NCBI GenBank assembly: GCA_001414485.1
Contig: LLEY01000018.1
Span: forward strand, 372,001-436,000
DNA: 64,000 nt
Direction: 5' to 3'
Source: Calycina herbarum
Taxonomy: Eukaryota; Ascomycota; Leotiomycetes; Helotiales; Pezizellaceae
Shown: positions 1-11,809 of the stretch, piece after piece
How positions within the stretch are numbered: position 1 is the first letter of the stretch
How the letters are laid out: each line of letters starts with the position of its first letter
The notes under the pieces: generated by a model
The model's input: the letters and a program-made list of their open reading frames with translations, nothing else
Told to the model about the DNA's origin: nothing
Database searches by the model: none
Made by a program: the position numbers and the translations under genes

Positions 1-1697
1 ACTCGTCACATGTTGGCTCCCAATTCCATCTTAAGACCATGAGTCTCTTTGATTGCTCTCGCTGTGCCACAGTGGTGTACCAAGAAGTTGGGAATGTCTA
101 CTGTTGTTGTATTAGATATTCACTCTTCTTGTGACTATACCTAATTAGGTTATGAGTCACTTATGAGTCACTTAGGGTATTTATACTTCTAGTATCACAA
201 AGATAGTTCCCTCCTTATAGTAATATACACTTATTCTCTACCTCATAATATTGAATGCCAATACCACTCGCAACATCTACTACTGTAGCTAAGAAAAAGT
301 TCAATACATGTATTCCCCACGCTCAATTGTCGAAGGAGGACCAAGAAAATCATTTCAATTACGATGCAGAAAGGTTAGTGAAGGAACAGTAACGCCTCTT
401 AAATTCTTGTATTTATAACAATCGTTTTTGGGGGGACGCACCTTTACATAGTTTTGACCTGACACGAACCAGGTGGAGTAAGATCCCATGAAGTGCTATC
501 CCTATGGAGTTTTCCCCAAAGCAAGAAAGTTTTTCCCCGTTGTTTTATGTTTCAAACTATCAATCTATTTACCAGATTTGAGTCATATGTCGCTTACTTG
601 AGGTGTAGTGTTAGCAGGGAGTTGAGTGCCTTATATCCAGAACCGAAATTGAGCTTGATTGAATAATCGGCCAATTATACATCGTTCTTATCGCAGCGAA
701 ACACCGGTGGCGAAATTAATCAATCGACATCATCCTTCCCAATGTTGTTGGCGTAAAATAAGGGGTGATTACCCAGTGATGTAAAGGTGGATATTTTTAT
801 TTGCTTACTAAAGCATGATAGGCGCCAAAAACTCCAATAAGGGGCGCTGTTTATTCTCAATTTTACAATAAACTCAAAGTTGCTTAGGATAATAATTCGT
901 TTTTGTAATATTTGAACGACTCTTTAATTTTGTTCATCCAAAGCATACAGATAAATTGCAACAACACTCTTACTAACCTATATCTGAAACGGTTAAAGCG
1001 AGGAGGGGCAGACCTGAAGTTTCAGCTCTAGCTGTAAACACGCGAGGTCCTTTTAAATTGGAGAACAGGCTTACCACTATACATAGCGATACACTCTGCT
1101 GTGTACATTTTTCCTACACCCGATGGTCTATGCAGTAAGAATAACAAACCTCCCCCCTTGCTCTCGATGAAATCTACAGACCAATTTTTCTAGTCCATTC
1201 TTGGATTTGAATGAGCTAGTTCGGACAAGACTAGACGATAATATACGCAAGCAGGACTTTTTCTTGGGGAATTCCGATGAAACCGGAGATGATCAACGTA
1301 GAAAAATGGTGATTGAAATAGGTAATTGGGGGGACCAGTTGGCGGCGTTTAGTGCAACTGCGTATCTTTTACATAAGGAGGTCCAGGAATGCAAGGTAAA
1401 CTATCCAATCTTCTTTACATGATAGCTCGCTTACAAAACTTCTATTTTCTCAAAAACATCAAAAAATTTCCAACCTGTGGTACAGCCAGCAAATACCAAA
1501 AGGCTCACCGCAATCACTGCCACGGAAAACAAGATTCCTTTTAGTGATGTAAAACTTGTATCGAGACATCTAGAACTAGTCGCGTGAATGGTTATTTAAT
1601 CGATGTTCTCAATGAGCCAGAAGACATGCCTACGACGACCTCGAGTTTTCACCCAAAACTCGAAGAAGAAGCTATAACTTGAGTGTAATTAGACCCC
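1..1697. other. AT-rich stretch without a supported gene
   Basis: I see no intact gene here. The only protein-like segment is a short open frame at about 1201-1422 with no ATG, rich in charged residues. It may belong to the same decayed gene as the relic just downstream. The rest is AT-rich with stops in all frames. Confidence 0.5.
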
Positions 1698-2089
1698 TTG
1701 CTTATGTTGGTCTACTCATTTATCCGACCAGTGGTCTGGCTTTTACCCGAAGAAATGGACACCGAATCGAATTTCTCCCATGAGAGATTTGACTCACTTG
1801 ACGGTAGTATCAGAAGTTTACCCGAAGCCCTTAATATTGTTGACGATCTATTGGCATTAATGCCGTCACTATTTCTCTGTATCATAGGTGTTCAGCTAGT
1901 TGACGGAGACCGATATGATTAGAGAGCGTTGGTACCAGTGGTTGTTCTTCTAACAAGCGGTGGGCTATGTCCGGCGCTACTAGACGAGGAAAATATTCGA
2001 CTGGAGGAACAAATGCACATTAAGAATAGTGCAGATATGGAGCATGCCGAATTATCGGAACTATTCGAGGACTCACAACTGGAGGAATA
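1698..2089 (+). pseudogene. Relic of an unidentified fungal gene
   Basis: One reading frame runs from about 1698 to a TAA at 2087-2089 and is broken only by an in-frame TAG at 1919-1921. Both sides of that stop look protein-like. The upstream part has a hydrophobic segment preceded by a Leu/Asp-rich stretch (LPEALNIVDDLLALMPSLF). The downstream part ends in an acidic tail (ELSELFEDSQLEE). There is no good start codon and no recognisable catalytic motif. The tail resembles C-termini I associate with large fungal STAND/AAA-like proteins, but that is a weak impression. The stop could derive from CAG by C-to-T mutation. I read it as a decayed gene fragment. Confidence 0.35.
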
Positions 2090-2337
2090 ACACTCTTCTG
2101 GGTTGTTGCAGTTTGGAGATGGTAAGAAAAGTATAGTATGAGGCCGTAGTTTTGCTAACTTATGTTCTTTTCTCATACTCTAAATCAGGCAAAACGAATT
2201 ACAATTATTTTCTCACGGTCTCAAGTAAGAATCAAAGAGACGAGAACAATGAAAGCATGGAGCATTCTAAAGAAATCAGCTTATCGAAAAGGAGGTGGAG
2301 GTGAAGGTGGTGAGCGAGGCCACAGGAAAGGCCTCTT

Positions 2338-2935
2338 TTAATTAGTATTCAAAGATCTGTCGTACTCGTGAAGGAGAGTCGAAACGGCCCAATGAGCCCA
2401 GTGTCCATGAAAAATGTTGTGTTCATACGGAGAAAGTTCCTTTTGAACACTAACATATATTATATCTGGTGTGAAGTAAGACCCGGGGTCTTGGGCGCCA
2501 TCGGGTGGACGAAAACCAAGGTTTGATGCAAATCCATATCTTGTAAGTCCTTTGAAGAAAGTATTATCCAAAAACCAGAACCATCTTCCGATGAATGCTT
2601 CTCTATCTGCAAGGTTATTCGAACAATGGATTGGGGGTATTTGTGCCCTTATAGATGGCTTGTTGAGTTCTTGTGTGACAGCAGGTTGTGCACATCTTCG
2701 AACTATGCTTGGGAAATCAAGTTCATTGTATACATATCTCTCCAGGACATAGCCCCTTCTGTGGTCTTTACTTGGATCTTTGTTCTCCGATGGAAAGTAG
2801 AGACCGCGTTGAGGATGATAGAATTCTCCTAGCGTGGCGTTTTGCTAGGCAGTTGTAGTATTTGCGGTTGCAGTTGTAGTTGTATGGTAGTGATGTAGTT
2901 GAAGCAAAACGAACTGAAGAGAAGGCACTTTACTT
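2338..2935 (-). pseudogene. Unidentified gene fragment with one internal stop
   Basis: On the minus strand a single frame is open from about 2935 down to the stop at 2338, apart from one TAG at about 2852-2854. The first part is Thr/Gln-rich. The rest is a compact sequence rich in aromatic residues, with motifs such as RGLYFPSENKDP, GRWFWFLDNTFFKGL and FHGHWAHWAV. I do not recognise the family. No ATG lies upstream in frame, and the first ATG in frame is at 2571, so this is either a 3' exon or a relic. The upstream stop could lie just inside an intron whose acceptor is the CTAG at that point. Composition is less AT-rich than the flanks. Confidence 0.35.
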
Positions 2936-4634
2936 CTGGGGTTTCAGGTGAATACTACTTCGTAGCTAGTTCACGTGACCTGGAAAGGGCTATATAAGAA
3001 GGACCTACGTAGCTATTTTTGACGAAGACAGACAAGAATAATACACTACTTTGAGCACCAGTTTAGATACCAGTTTTATGACCTAAAGTTATACCGACAA
3101 CTTCTTCTTATGCATTTTAAAGAGCTATCAATTACAATAGTTATGTGATTGCTTACCAGTTGACTATTAATTGGCAAATATTAACCAGTAACAAATCCAC
3201 ATCATTCATTATAAAGTCCAAGATTATGAAGTTATGTAAACATCGTTATTATCTACTTGGCTTATTCCTCGATTTTCAAATTTCATTCAGAACCTTACAT
3301 CAGCCTTAGTACAAGTGAGAGATCATTCAAAAACCTGACGATTCCTTGTATGTAGACGAGAGAGCTCTATTTCAACAGCTGTTCGTTTTTCGAATTTGAT
3401 TTGCGTCAGCTAAAGCTGAGTGAGACCATAGTCAACTAATAGGAAGAATACGTAACTTCATTGGTTAGGAAATGCTTTCTTTACCTGACGTAATCTCTTT
3501 CTCTCAAAATCCCAGACTCCTGACTCCTGAACTCTTCTATTTAAACCAACCTCTAACTCTGTGAATGTTATCCTGCTCACTATTTAGCTTACTCAAGTAG
3601 CGATAATACGTCAAAAAAATCACACTTACACTAAGTTTGCGACAATTTGAACCTCTCTTCCACTCACCTTGTATATTCTAAGCGTTTGATAGGGATTGTC
3701 TTTTTTGGTATGATATATCTTCTTCACCTGTGAATATGACCTAATTGTTCTTTGCAATCACCAGAGACTTGATTTCCCAACGACTTCCAGGTTTCTTCCA
3801 GTACGATATTAATTCCAAGGATTATCTAAGATGTATTGATAATAAGATATTTGGTTGGTATATAATCACGACATCGCATGGAAATTTTGCTATAAGTTCC
3901 TTCAATAGTAGCTAAAAACGTAGCTGGGATCAGCAAAATATTTCAAATCACGTGGTATACTACAACAAGCATCAAGCTACCTAGTCTATAGAATAACAAA
4001 CAAATCAACCCTAAAATCCTGCTTCTAATAATCACAAATATTGAATCCAGAATTACAATAACAGCTATTGAAATTACGTCGATAAGAGAGTATTCATGTG
4101 AGCCCATCCGCCATACCACTTCATTCCCCCTTTCAGACTAACGTGTATAATTTGTTACACACCATTTTTGTCGATTACCTACTAAAGGTCCTTTCTAAAA
4201 ACACAGGAGAACTCTCATCGCTACTAGTGTCATTCCCATCCTCGTTTAATTACTCGACACAAGTCGCGACCCCCCTTCTCGCAAGACAAATACATTATTT
4301 CCTACATACACCCAAAGGCTCTTAAGCAGCATTCAAATTAGGCTGCTAAGCACGACCCAAACATCCTTCCCAAGAAATCCGGGGAAATGCAACCCTCTAC
4401 GACTACCGAGAATGTGGGGAAATAGGCAAAAGGAAAATGCAGATTGTGTGGTACGTAATTTGAGATTGCCGAGAATTGAAAGGCACGCGTGATTTTTCTT
4501 GGGTCGTGAAATGGTGAGGAAGGCTTTTAGTGGGCAGAGAAATTTAGAGAGTGAGCTTTTGAAGTTATACAAAGAAGGGTTAGAAAAGCATAGTTGACTC
4601 AAAAAAGGGGAAATGATATTATACTATAATTCTC
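2936..4634. other. AT-rich intergenic stretch, no gene seen
   Basis: No open frame here has a start, coding-like composition and plausible splice sites. Two small open frames at 4098-4325 (+) and 4333-4602 (-) have no protein features I can support. Confidence 0.5.
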
Positions 4635-4636
4635 TA

Positions 4637-6497
4637 ACGTGGTATACCAGGACCTCGTGATTATCAGGACCTCGTGAATTTTTTCCCTACCCCACTACCT
4701 CCAACTTTAACACGCGTTTTCTCAACAACTACCTAATAGAATCTCAAACCCAAGAAGCTCGAATTATCCTAGCTATCGAAGCTATTCGATCATCTAAACG
4801 AATAAACCGTAGTAAAGCTGCGAAGCTATATAGAGTCCCTTATTCTACACTTACTGATAGAATGGCTGGTTGAACTACTCTTAGCGAACGCCGGCTAGCA
4901 AATCATAAAATAACTATAATAGAAGAGGAGGTGATTATTCAAAATATACTTGATCTAGATACGAGAGGATTTGTGCCCCAGCTAGGTGGTGTAGAAGATA
5001 TGGTAAATTATATACTCGAGTCGCGTGGAGGACAACACGTCGGAAAGAACTAGGTACAACGATTTGTACAACGACGTCTAGAACTAAAGACGCGTTTTAA
5101 TCGTGTTTACGATTTCTAAAGAGCCTTGTGCGAAGATCCTAAGCTAATTAGCGCGTGGTTTCGACTAGTAGAGAATATGTAGGCGAAATATAGGATCTAA
5201 GACTACGATTTCTATAACTTTGACGAGACTGGTTTTATAATAGGTGTTATCTACGCTGGAATGGTTGTTATACGCGCTGATCGACGTGGCAGAGGCAAGG
5301 CTGTCTAGCTAGGTAATCGGGAATAGGCTATAGCAATTGTCTATATTAATAGAGAGGGTTTAAGCATCCCTCCATTCTTAGTGGTTTAAGGGAAAAATCA
5401 CCTTACTAGTTAGTATACTAAGGGCGGTCTTCCTAACAACTAGGTTATTAAACCAACTAGTAATAGATAGACTAACAATAAGACGGGCTTAGAATAGCTA
5501 GAACACTTCGATAAGCATACTCGTGGTTATATAAAAGGGCTATATCGAATGTTAGTTCTAGATAGGCATAAGAGTTATAAATCAGCAGCATTCTAAGAGT
5601 ATTATAAGTTATATAACATTATTACTCTTTACCTACCTCCTCATTCGTCTTATCTAACCTAGCTACTCGACGTTGGGTGTTTTAGTATTCTTAAACGTAT
5701 ATACGGGCGTTAAATCAAGACCTTTATCAAGGTTTATATAAACTATATTACTAAGGTCGAGTTCTTTCTTACGTTTTACATAACCTACAACTAGTTAATA
5801 ACAACCTAAAACGCTAAAGCTGGGTTCTATAGAGCTGGTCTAGTACCTCTAGAACCCTAGACTGTAATCTCAAAGCTTAATGTTAAGTTACGGACTCCTA
5901 TACCTACTGGACCCCCCTCTGCCGACGCCACCCCTTAGGTCTTCTAGACTCCTTATAACCCTTCTAAAGCTCTTTCGTAATTAACTCTTGTTAAGGATCG
6001 TATTGCTCGTTACTAAGGAAGCTCGCCAACACCTATTTTCTAGACAATTGCTTCGTTAGTAAAAGGTATAGAGCGATTAGCTTATAAAGTGACCCTCTTA
6101 TCAGCTGAGGTCTGTACACTTCGAACAGCAAATGAAGCCCTTAGTAAACGCCGGAGGGCTAAAAATACCCGTGTCTAAGAAGGAGGTGTACTTACTATAG
6201 AGGATGTATAGGACAGATTAGCCTAGAAGAATACGGAGGAGCAGGTTCGACGTAACAAGTGCTCTAGGGAGGGTGGAGAAGATGAAGGACAAACGACTCG
6301 GCGACGTTATAGTACTTATAGAAAAACTGGTCATAATGCGTGGACGTGTTAAGAAGTTGTAGATACATCTAGTTCATTAGATTCCGAGTAGTTTTAATTA
6401 ATTTAATGTGTTGTGGTAGTTTTATTATATTTTAAAGTGGTGGGGTAGGAAAAAATTCACGAGGTCCTGATAATCACGAGGTCCTGGTATACCACGT
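4637..6497 (+). mobile_element. Fot1/pogo-type DNA transposon, pogo-A copy 1 (complete, inactivated)
   Basis: The element is 1,861 bp and flanked by TA at 4635-4636 and 6498-6499, the target duplication of the Tc1/mariner-pogo superfamily. Its terminal inverted repeats are about 60 bp (4637-4697 and 6437-6497) and nearly identical. Each begins ACGTGGTATACC and contains a directly repeated 13-mer, CAGGACCTCGTGA, separated by TTAT. The body carries a transposase relic on the plus strand. The intact ends and full length mark a complete copy. The dense stop codons in the body mark RIP-type inactivation, so the element could move only if transposase were supplied elsewhere. Confidence 0.93.
4736..6391 (+). 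pseudogene. pogo-A transposase relic (DDE superfamily, CENP-B-type HTH)
   Basis: One uninterrupted phase of 551 codons runs from an ATA (probable former ATG) at 4736 to TAG at 6389-6391. No indels are apparent, but more than two dozen codons are now stops. Almost all are TAG or TAA where CAG, CAA or TGG would fit, plus one TGA where CGA would fit. Visible family hallmarks are an N-terminal helix-turn-helix, the CENP-B-type segment TRGFVPQLGG, the DDE-region motif NFDETGF, a late DVGCFSILK motif, and a C-terminal CCHC-type knuckle ending TGHNAWTC in which the first two cysteines read as tyrosine. Length fits Fot1-like transposases (about 540 aa). Confidence 0.9.
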
Positions 6498-6580
6498 TAG
6501 CTAACTAGCTGCAAATAATAAAGTACGTATAACAAAAGAAATCAAGTCTCGATATTAAAGAACAAGAGGAAAGAAAAGGA

Positions 6581-7985
6581 CTAAACATAAACATAACAAA
6601 ATGGCCCAGCAGTACTACTAACCAAACTCCTACTCGTCAACCCCACAAACCCAGCGGGAGCAACCACACTCAAAATCTGGACATCATCAATCTTCCCCGC
6701 CGGACTACTCCCCATCCCCATCACGGTGCCTCCCTTATACTGCTGCACCCTATTCGCCGGATCCTGATTCTGCCATATCCACCAATGTCTATCCACCTGT
6801 CCATGATGAAGCCAAAACACCGGTTCGCCAGGGGAAACGAAGAAATCTCCACCTGGGTCTCCCCAGATGCTGTAGTGACCAGAGGTATGGAGACAGAAAG
6901 CTGACGAGGTATCGGTTTGGAGGGACTTTTGGAAAGTCTCGATTGCAGTTGTGGATTTGAGGTGAGCGGCTATGTTTGCAGGGGTGAGAGTTCGGGAGGT
7001 GAAGTAGGTGTTTACGTCGCGACGGAGACAGCGGGGGTTATAGCCGTAGCCGTCTGAGCGCGGGTTATTGGGGATCTTGAGGGCGGAGTCCATAGAACCT
7101 GCCATTGGGCCGAGGTTTACTGTCATGCTGTAGTGTTTGTCAGGTGTTGTATCTGAAAAGGGACAGAAAATGAGAAGCTTACTTTGCGAATGGTCCTGTT
7201 TTTACACAGCCGCCTCCATTTCCTGCTGGTACCATGGTGTTTGCCATTCCCAAGCCGTGACCTGCATGCTTCACGTATTCGCCATTTCCACCCATACTGT
7301 GAGCATCTCCATTGAAGATTGGTGATGCTGTTGGGTCGGGGTATTTGCCCCAGTTCCAGTACTGGTGCAAGTCAGTGTCTTATTTCCCAATATACCGGTC
7401 GATGATCCCCTACTGGTTGATATCCTTTATATCCACACTCGTTTCGTAAAGCCGTCTCGTAAGCCCAGATGTAGTATCGATGCCAATGAAGAAAGTTTGC
7501 CTACATGGTTAGTCGAATTCCAAAGTCGTGGTTGAGAGAACTCACAGTGTCATGGACATGCATAGTCATGTTGATATGAACAACCACAAAATCATCATAT
7601 CTATTCTTTGCTCCGGGGTATTGAGTCGCACTCAACTTCGATGGCGCATTGAGCAAGCATTTGACCGACTTAACATAGTCGTCTCGCTCATCCGTTGTAA
7701 GGTCGCCACTGTATGCATGAATCAATATATCATCAAGACTTCCAACCTTCCAAGCTTCGAACCAACTTACTATTCTCTTCTCTTGATAACATTATCTTTC
7801 GTACAACCCGTGTGGGTGCTTCCGTCCTTGAGCGTGCCATTTAACACCTTGTACACATTATCCAACGCAATCTTCGCGAGATCATCATCGGGTCCTCGTT
7901 TCGCTAGTGGTTTCCCATATGCAAGGCTCGAAGAAACCAACAGCAAGAGTGCCGAAAGACCAAAGCTAGCGAAAAACATCCTCAC
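6581..7985 (-). CDS. Secreted short-type tyrosinase (polyphenol oxidase), 5 exons
   Basis: Binuclear type-3 copper enzyme that oxidises phenols to quinones, as in melanin formation or phenolic breakdown. Exons on the minus strand: 7985-7771, 7708-7546, 7500-7414, 7361-7183 and 7127-6581; introns are 45-62 bp; the product is 396 aa. A signal peptide (about residues 1-24) is followed by a Lys-Arg site near residue 30, consistent with processing and secretion. The CuA histidines are His116, His124 and His133, with the exact H-x7-H-x8-H spacing, inside HVHDTANFLHWHRYYIW. CuB has His295, His299 and the HH pair 322-323 in FWLHHGQVDRHWW. The chain stops soon after the core, so it lacks the long C-terminal shielding domain of classical fungal tyrosinases. 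A TATA-like TATATA lies about 55-60 bp upstream of the ATG. Confidence 0.9.
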
Positions 7986-8037
7986 AATCTCGCAACTAGG
8001 AAAAGAAAACCAAGGACTTGAGTAACATCCACTTGCC

Positions 8038-8047
8038 TATATATACC
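8038..8047 (-). promoter_or_regulatory. TATA-like box of the tyrosinase gene
   Basis: On the minus strand this reads as a TATATATA-like run about 55 bp upstream of the tyrosinase start. That leaves a very short leader, which is common in fungal genes. No transcript data support it. Confidence 0.35.
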
Positions 8048-11000
8048 TTCCCAAAAATCCTACAATCCCGTGTATGCCTCTGGCCGCGCCCACGGTACAC
8101 GCAGCACGATCTCTACCGACCCCAAAATCTCACGCCTGACTGCATATAAATTGCATAACGAAAGTCCGCAGCCGCAATTGCGTTCCTAAGGCTCCAGGGT
8201 AATCTTGAAAGCACGATCGTCTGCTCGACAGCTGCCAGATTCAATCCCTGACAGTCCCAAATATCGGCATATGGTGTAACAAAGCGATCGTTCTCTGGTA
8301 CGAGTCCAAATTGGTTGCTTTGAATGTGCATGTACCAAGTGCCGAATCGACTTACTATACTGGTGGTACAGAATAGATCTTGGCACTTTACTAGCGAGCT
8401 TTCGTTTCGTTCGGCTCGCACCTCACCCCTGCTTGGGTTGTGGCGGCAGAATGCCCTTTTAAGTGTCAGAAACCTTTATATTTAGCGTGTTGAGATTCAG
8501 CCGATGGCGACACAAAATCCTCTACCCAATTTAGTTGCGGGGGAAAGGGGGTGGCTGCTCCTTGTTGTAGTTGTTGTATTTTTATGTCTCACCAACCACC
8601 CGGCGTGAATTGTCAGCTTTTACCGCTAGCAATAAAATTCGAAGTGATTTATTGGATGGGCTCTGTCCCCATCGCCCGTTGTGGATGACTTTGGAACTCC
8701 CATCTATCACCTTCCGGATACAGCGATGAAAATTGGTTAAATAATGTTAGGCCTACACGGCAACGGGGGAGAGTCTGTTGGAGTAAAAAGTTCCATAAAC
8801 TGGGTAAGAAAATAGGTAGATCTTAGCTTATAAAACCGGCACAGAGAGTAACGATGAATTGCTAGACATGAAGAAACCAGGAGGAACGCATACTGAAAAC
8901 GTTCTGTGCACATTCGCTCGAGCTCCAAAAAAATAAGGCAGCCAGAGCACCAAACCCGACAGCCTTTCTCAGTATTTATTCGTGTTCTCCAGCGAATTTG
9001 TGTAGATTCGAATGTGAGAGAAGTGAAAGCTCGTTCCGGAAACTAATCATCTGGAAAACATGTATAAAATTGAATTGATTGCAGCGTGGTATCTGCAAGA
9101 ATATCTCATTATATGATTTGTTCGCCGGTTTAATATGGGAGCCAGCATGCCATGAAAGCTTAAATGGATGTTAGGGTCCAATAAGCCATCACGGGTTATT
9201 AATTCCAGCGGATCGCAGATTGAGAGGGTCGCATTGTACCACTTGGTGGGATTTGTTGATTTTTGTAATACAGAATAACCGTGCACAAAGAACATCCCAA
9301 AAATCACTGAGATGCGATGCCGACTTTCTGGGTGGGAATCAGAAGCAAGCTTTCTTGAAGTAGACTTGTTCCATATGAAAGTGACCACAGCCGAGTATTC
9401 TAGATGCATAAAGATCACAACTTGACGAATGGTGGAAATTGAATTCCCCAAGGTCTCCCGCAACAGCACAGCATAGTAGATAGAACATCGGCTCAAACAC
9501 GAATGAAAGGAAGCACATGTTTTCCCAATAGCCAGGCTTGTTTACAATCGAAAGGAAATTCAAAACATCCAACAATATAGAAGGATGTGATAACAGAGAT
9601 ACGGCAAGGAAAGCCGAAAACAGTAAGACGTGAAGAAAGCTTCTCAGGTCCAGTTTCGAACATCGTACATAAACAAACTAGAAGCCAACCTATAAATTTG
9701 AATGAAAGGATTTGAAACTTTCTCGTCAATCGACTTGGTGGGGTAATTCTCCTATCCTAAACTATCATACCTCAAACATCAAAGTGTGTTGAAAGACTAC
9801 ATGTGAGTATGTGAAAGATGCAATATATTCTGAGGGAGGTGGGAAGAAACACGGATGGTCTGGTGGGTGACTAGGCCTCTCGCCCCCGCCACTAAACCCT
9901 CCAAGGAAACGAAAATACAATAGCGTGAACGGAATACCAGTCTAATTTGTAAGAAATATGCAATCAGCCCCAACTTCGTATTGATGGCCGCACCTAGCGC
10001 AAATCTTGAATTTCAGGTCTCATGACCAACCCAAATTGGGAATTCGGTTCTATGCTGGATACCAACAAGTTGGTAAATACGCGTTGTCGCAATAAACGCA
10101 ATCTCGCCCTCCCAGGAGCTTGCTTGCGGAGGCTATCATGACCCGGAAGTTTCCCATCTTGGCGCGCAATATACGAGGAAGAGATATAGGGCAAGGAACG
10201 TGGACCTAAAAACCACATGAATCGCGATCCACGTTTTTGACAGTTGCGCTTTTTTGATAGCTCTTTCTTTAGTTGAATCATGGAGCCATTTTGGCGATGT
10301 TTCTTGAAGCAAAATCAGGAAAATCCAGACTCATCTGAATTTTCGGAAATGCCTTCGCAAAAGTCTTGGTAAAATGTGTTCTCCTCATTGCCGATCTTCC
10401 CAATTATTGTCAGCACCGAGGAGAAGTTTGTTGGAATTTGCCAATGTTCGTGGAGATGTTGGGGAATTCTGGAGAAAACCCTCGCAATGTGCGGAGAATT
10501 GCGGAGAGGAGAGCAAGCATTCGAAGCATTCGTCCCAAGGAAGCTTCATGGATTGTAAATTTATAGATTTCTTGGGATTTGCCAAGTTGCCGATTGTGTT
10601 TTATGATTGGACAGAGAGGCCGAGACGGTTTCTTTTCGGGAAATATCGCGGGTTGGATTGCGGGGAAAGGGGAGGGGCTCGGAGTTTGTCGCTTTTTGAT
10701 AGAGAGTGGGAGAAGTGGGATGCCCAGTTTGCCCAGGCGTACAGACGTGCACTTTTGACATCTGTGGTGTGCCAGTCTGGGGATTTGGGGTTTTAATGGG
10801 TTTTTATGGGTTTTTATGGATTTGAAGTCTTGGTGATGGTGAAAAACAGCAGATTGCGGGAGCCGCTTCTGTCAAATCCTGTCAAAATGATTGGATGAGC
10901 GGGCAAACAAGGTTGACTGTCGACCTTCCTACTTTCCTGAGATGCGCCTCGGCCATGTCGGTGGATGGATTCGATGTGGTGGTGACCGTGACTGGAATCC

Positions 11001-11809
11001 GATTGTGATGGAGGTCGATCGCGTCGAGAGGTGTGGTAAGGATGCTATCTCGACTAATTTCTTGATGAGTATGGTCTTTGGTGGAGGTTGTAGAGAGAAG
11101 CGTTGGAAAAGCTTTGCCAGGAGTCGTCAGTTTGCTGGGCGGAAAGCCGCAAGCTTGGATGAGGTGCCAAATCCACCACACGTGACTCGCCTCGATTTCC
11201 TCAACACCAATCTCTATTCTCATCTGGTAAACTGCTCGCCGCTTAACCTTCCCTCTTCCTTTTGTTGTTCATTCTCCAACATCCCGGTCATTACCCCGCT
11301 ATAACACCTTAGGTATTACTCAAGTGCAACATAGTGGAGCTTGTTCGTCCACTCGAATCTCACAGAGCGATTCGACGCCTCCGGAGACACCCCGCAACCC
11401 CAGCCGTGTAGTAGTCGTGACCCTTCTCTCATCCTTGCTATATAACCCCAGACACAACGCCTTTTCACTTGGCGCCTAGGGTTTTGAGAATGAAAAGTCT
11501 TGATCCAATCCATTTCCTACGAGAAGATGCATGCAACGTCAGGTCAGGTCAGGTTAGGTATGCCTTGGCATCGGATTTTCGGGCGATGATGCGGGGGCTG
11601 CACGCTGAGAGCAAACAACAGGGTTCTGCCCGGTTTTCACTAGAGAGTGAATGATCTTCGACTTGTATAAAGAAGGAGAGGTCCCCTCGGGGTATTACTT
11701 CTTCATTCAGAGCCTCTTCTCATCTCCTCCGCCTTTTCTTGTGCTCCTTCGACCATTTTTGGACAGCTTTCTCTGCAACTCCTGCAAGCACCTCCATAAA
11801 TCCGTCAAA
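8048..11809. other. 3.8 kb intergenic region, no supported gene
   Basis: Many short open frames overlap on both strands, but none has a convincing start, codon pattern, domain or intron structure. Small local repeats are present: a triplicated GGGTTTTTAT-like unit near 10,797-10,823 and a GGTCA/GGTTA run near 11,541-11,560. The right end is the transporter promoter, with a TATATAA at about 11,439. Confidence 0.5.

Noticed and set aside
9047..9729. Three overlapping minus-strand frames of 78-149 codons
   Set aside because: Composition is non-coding, frames overlap each other, and there is no signal, domain or splice structure.
10366..11304. Several overlapping frames of 66-140 codons on both strands
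   Set aside because: They overlap in many phases, lack good starts, domains or conserved-looking segments, and none can be preferred.
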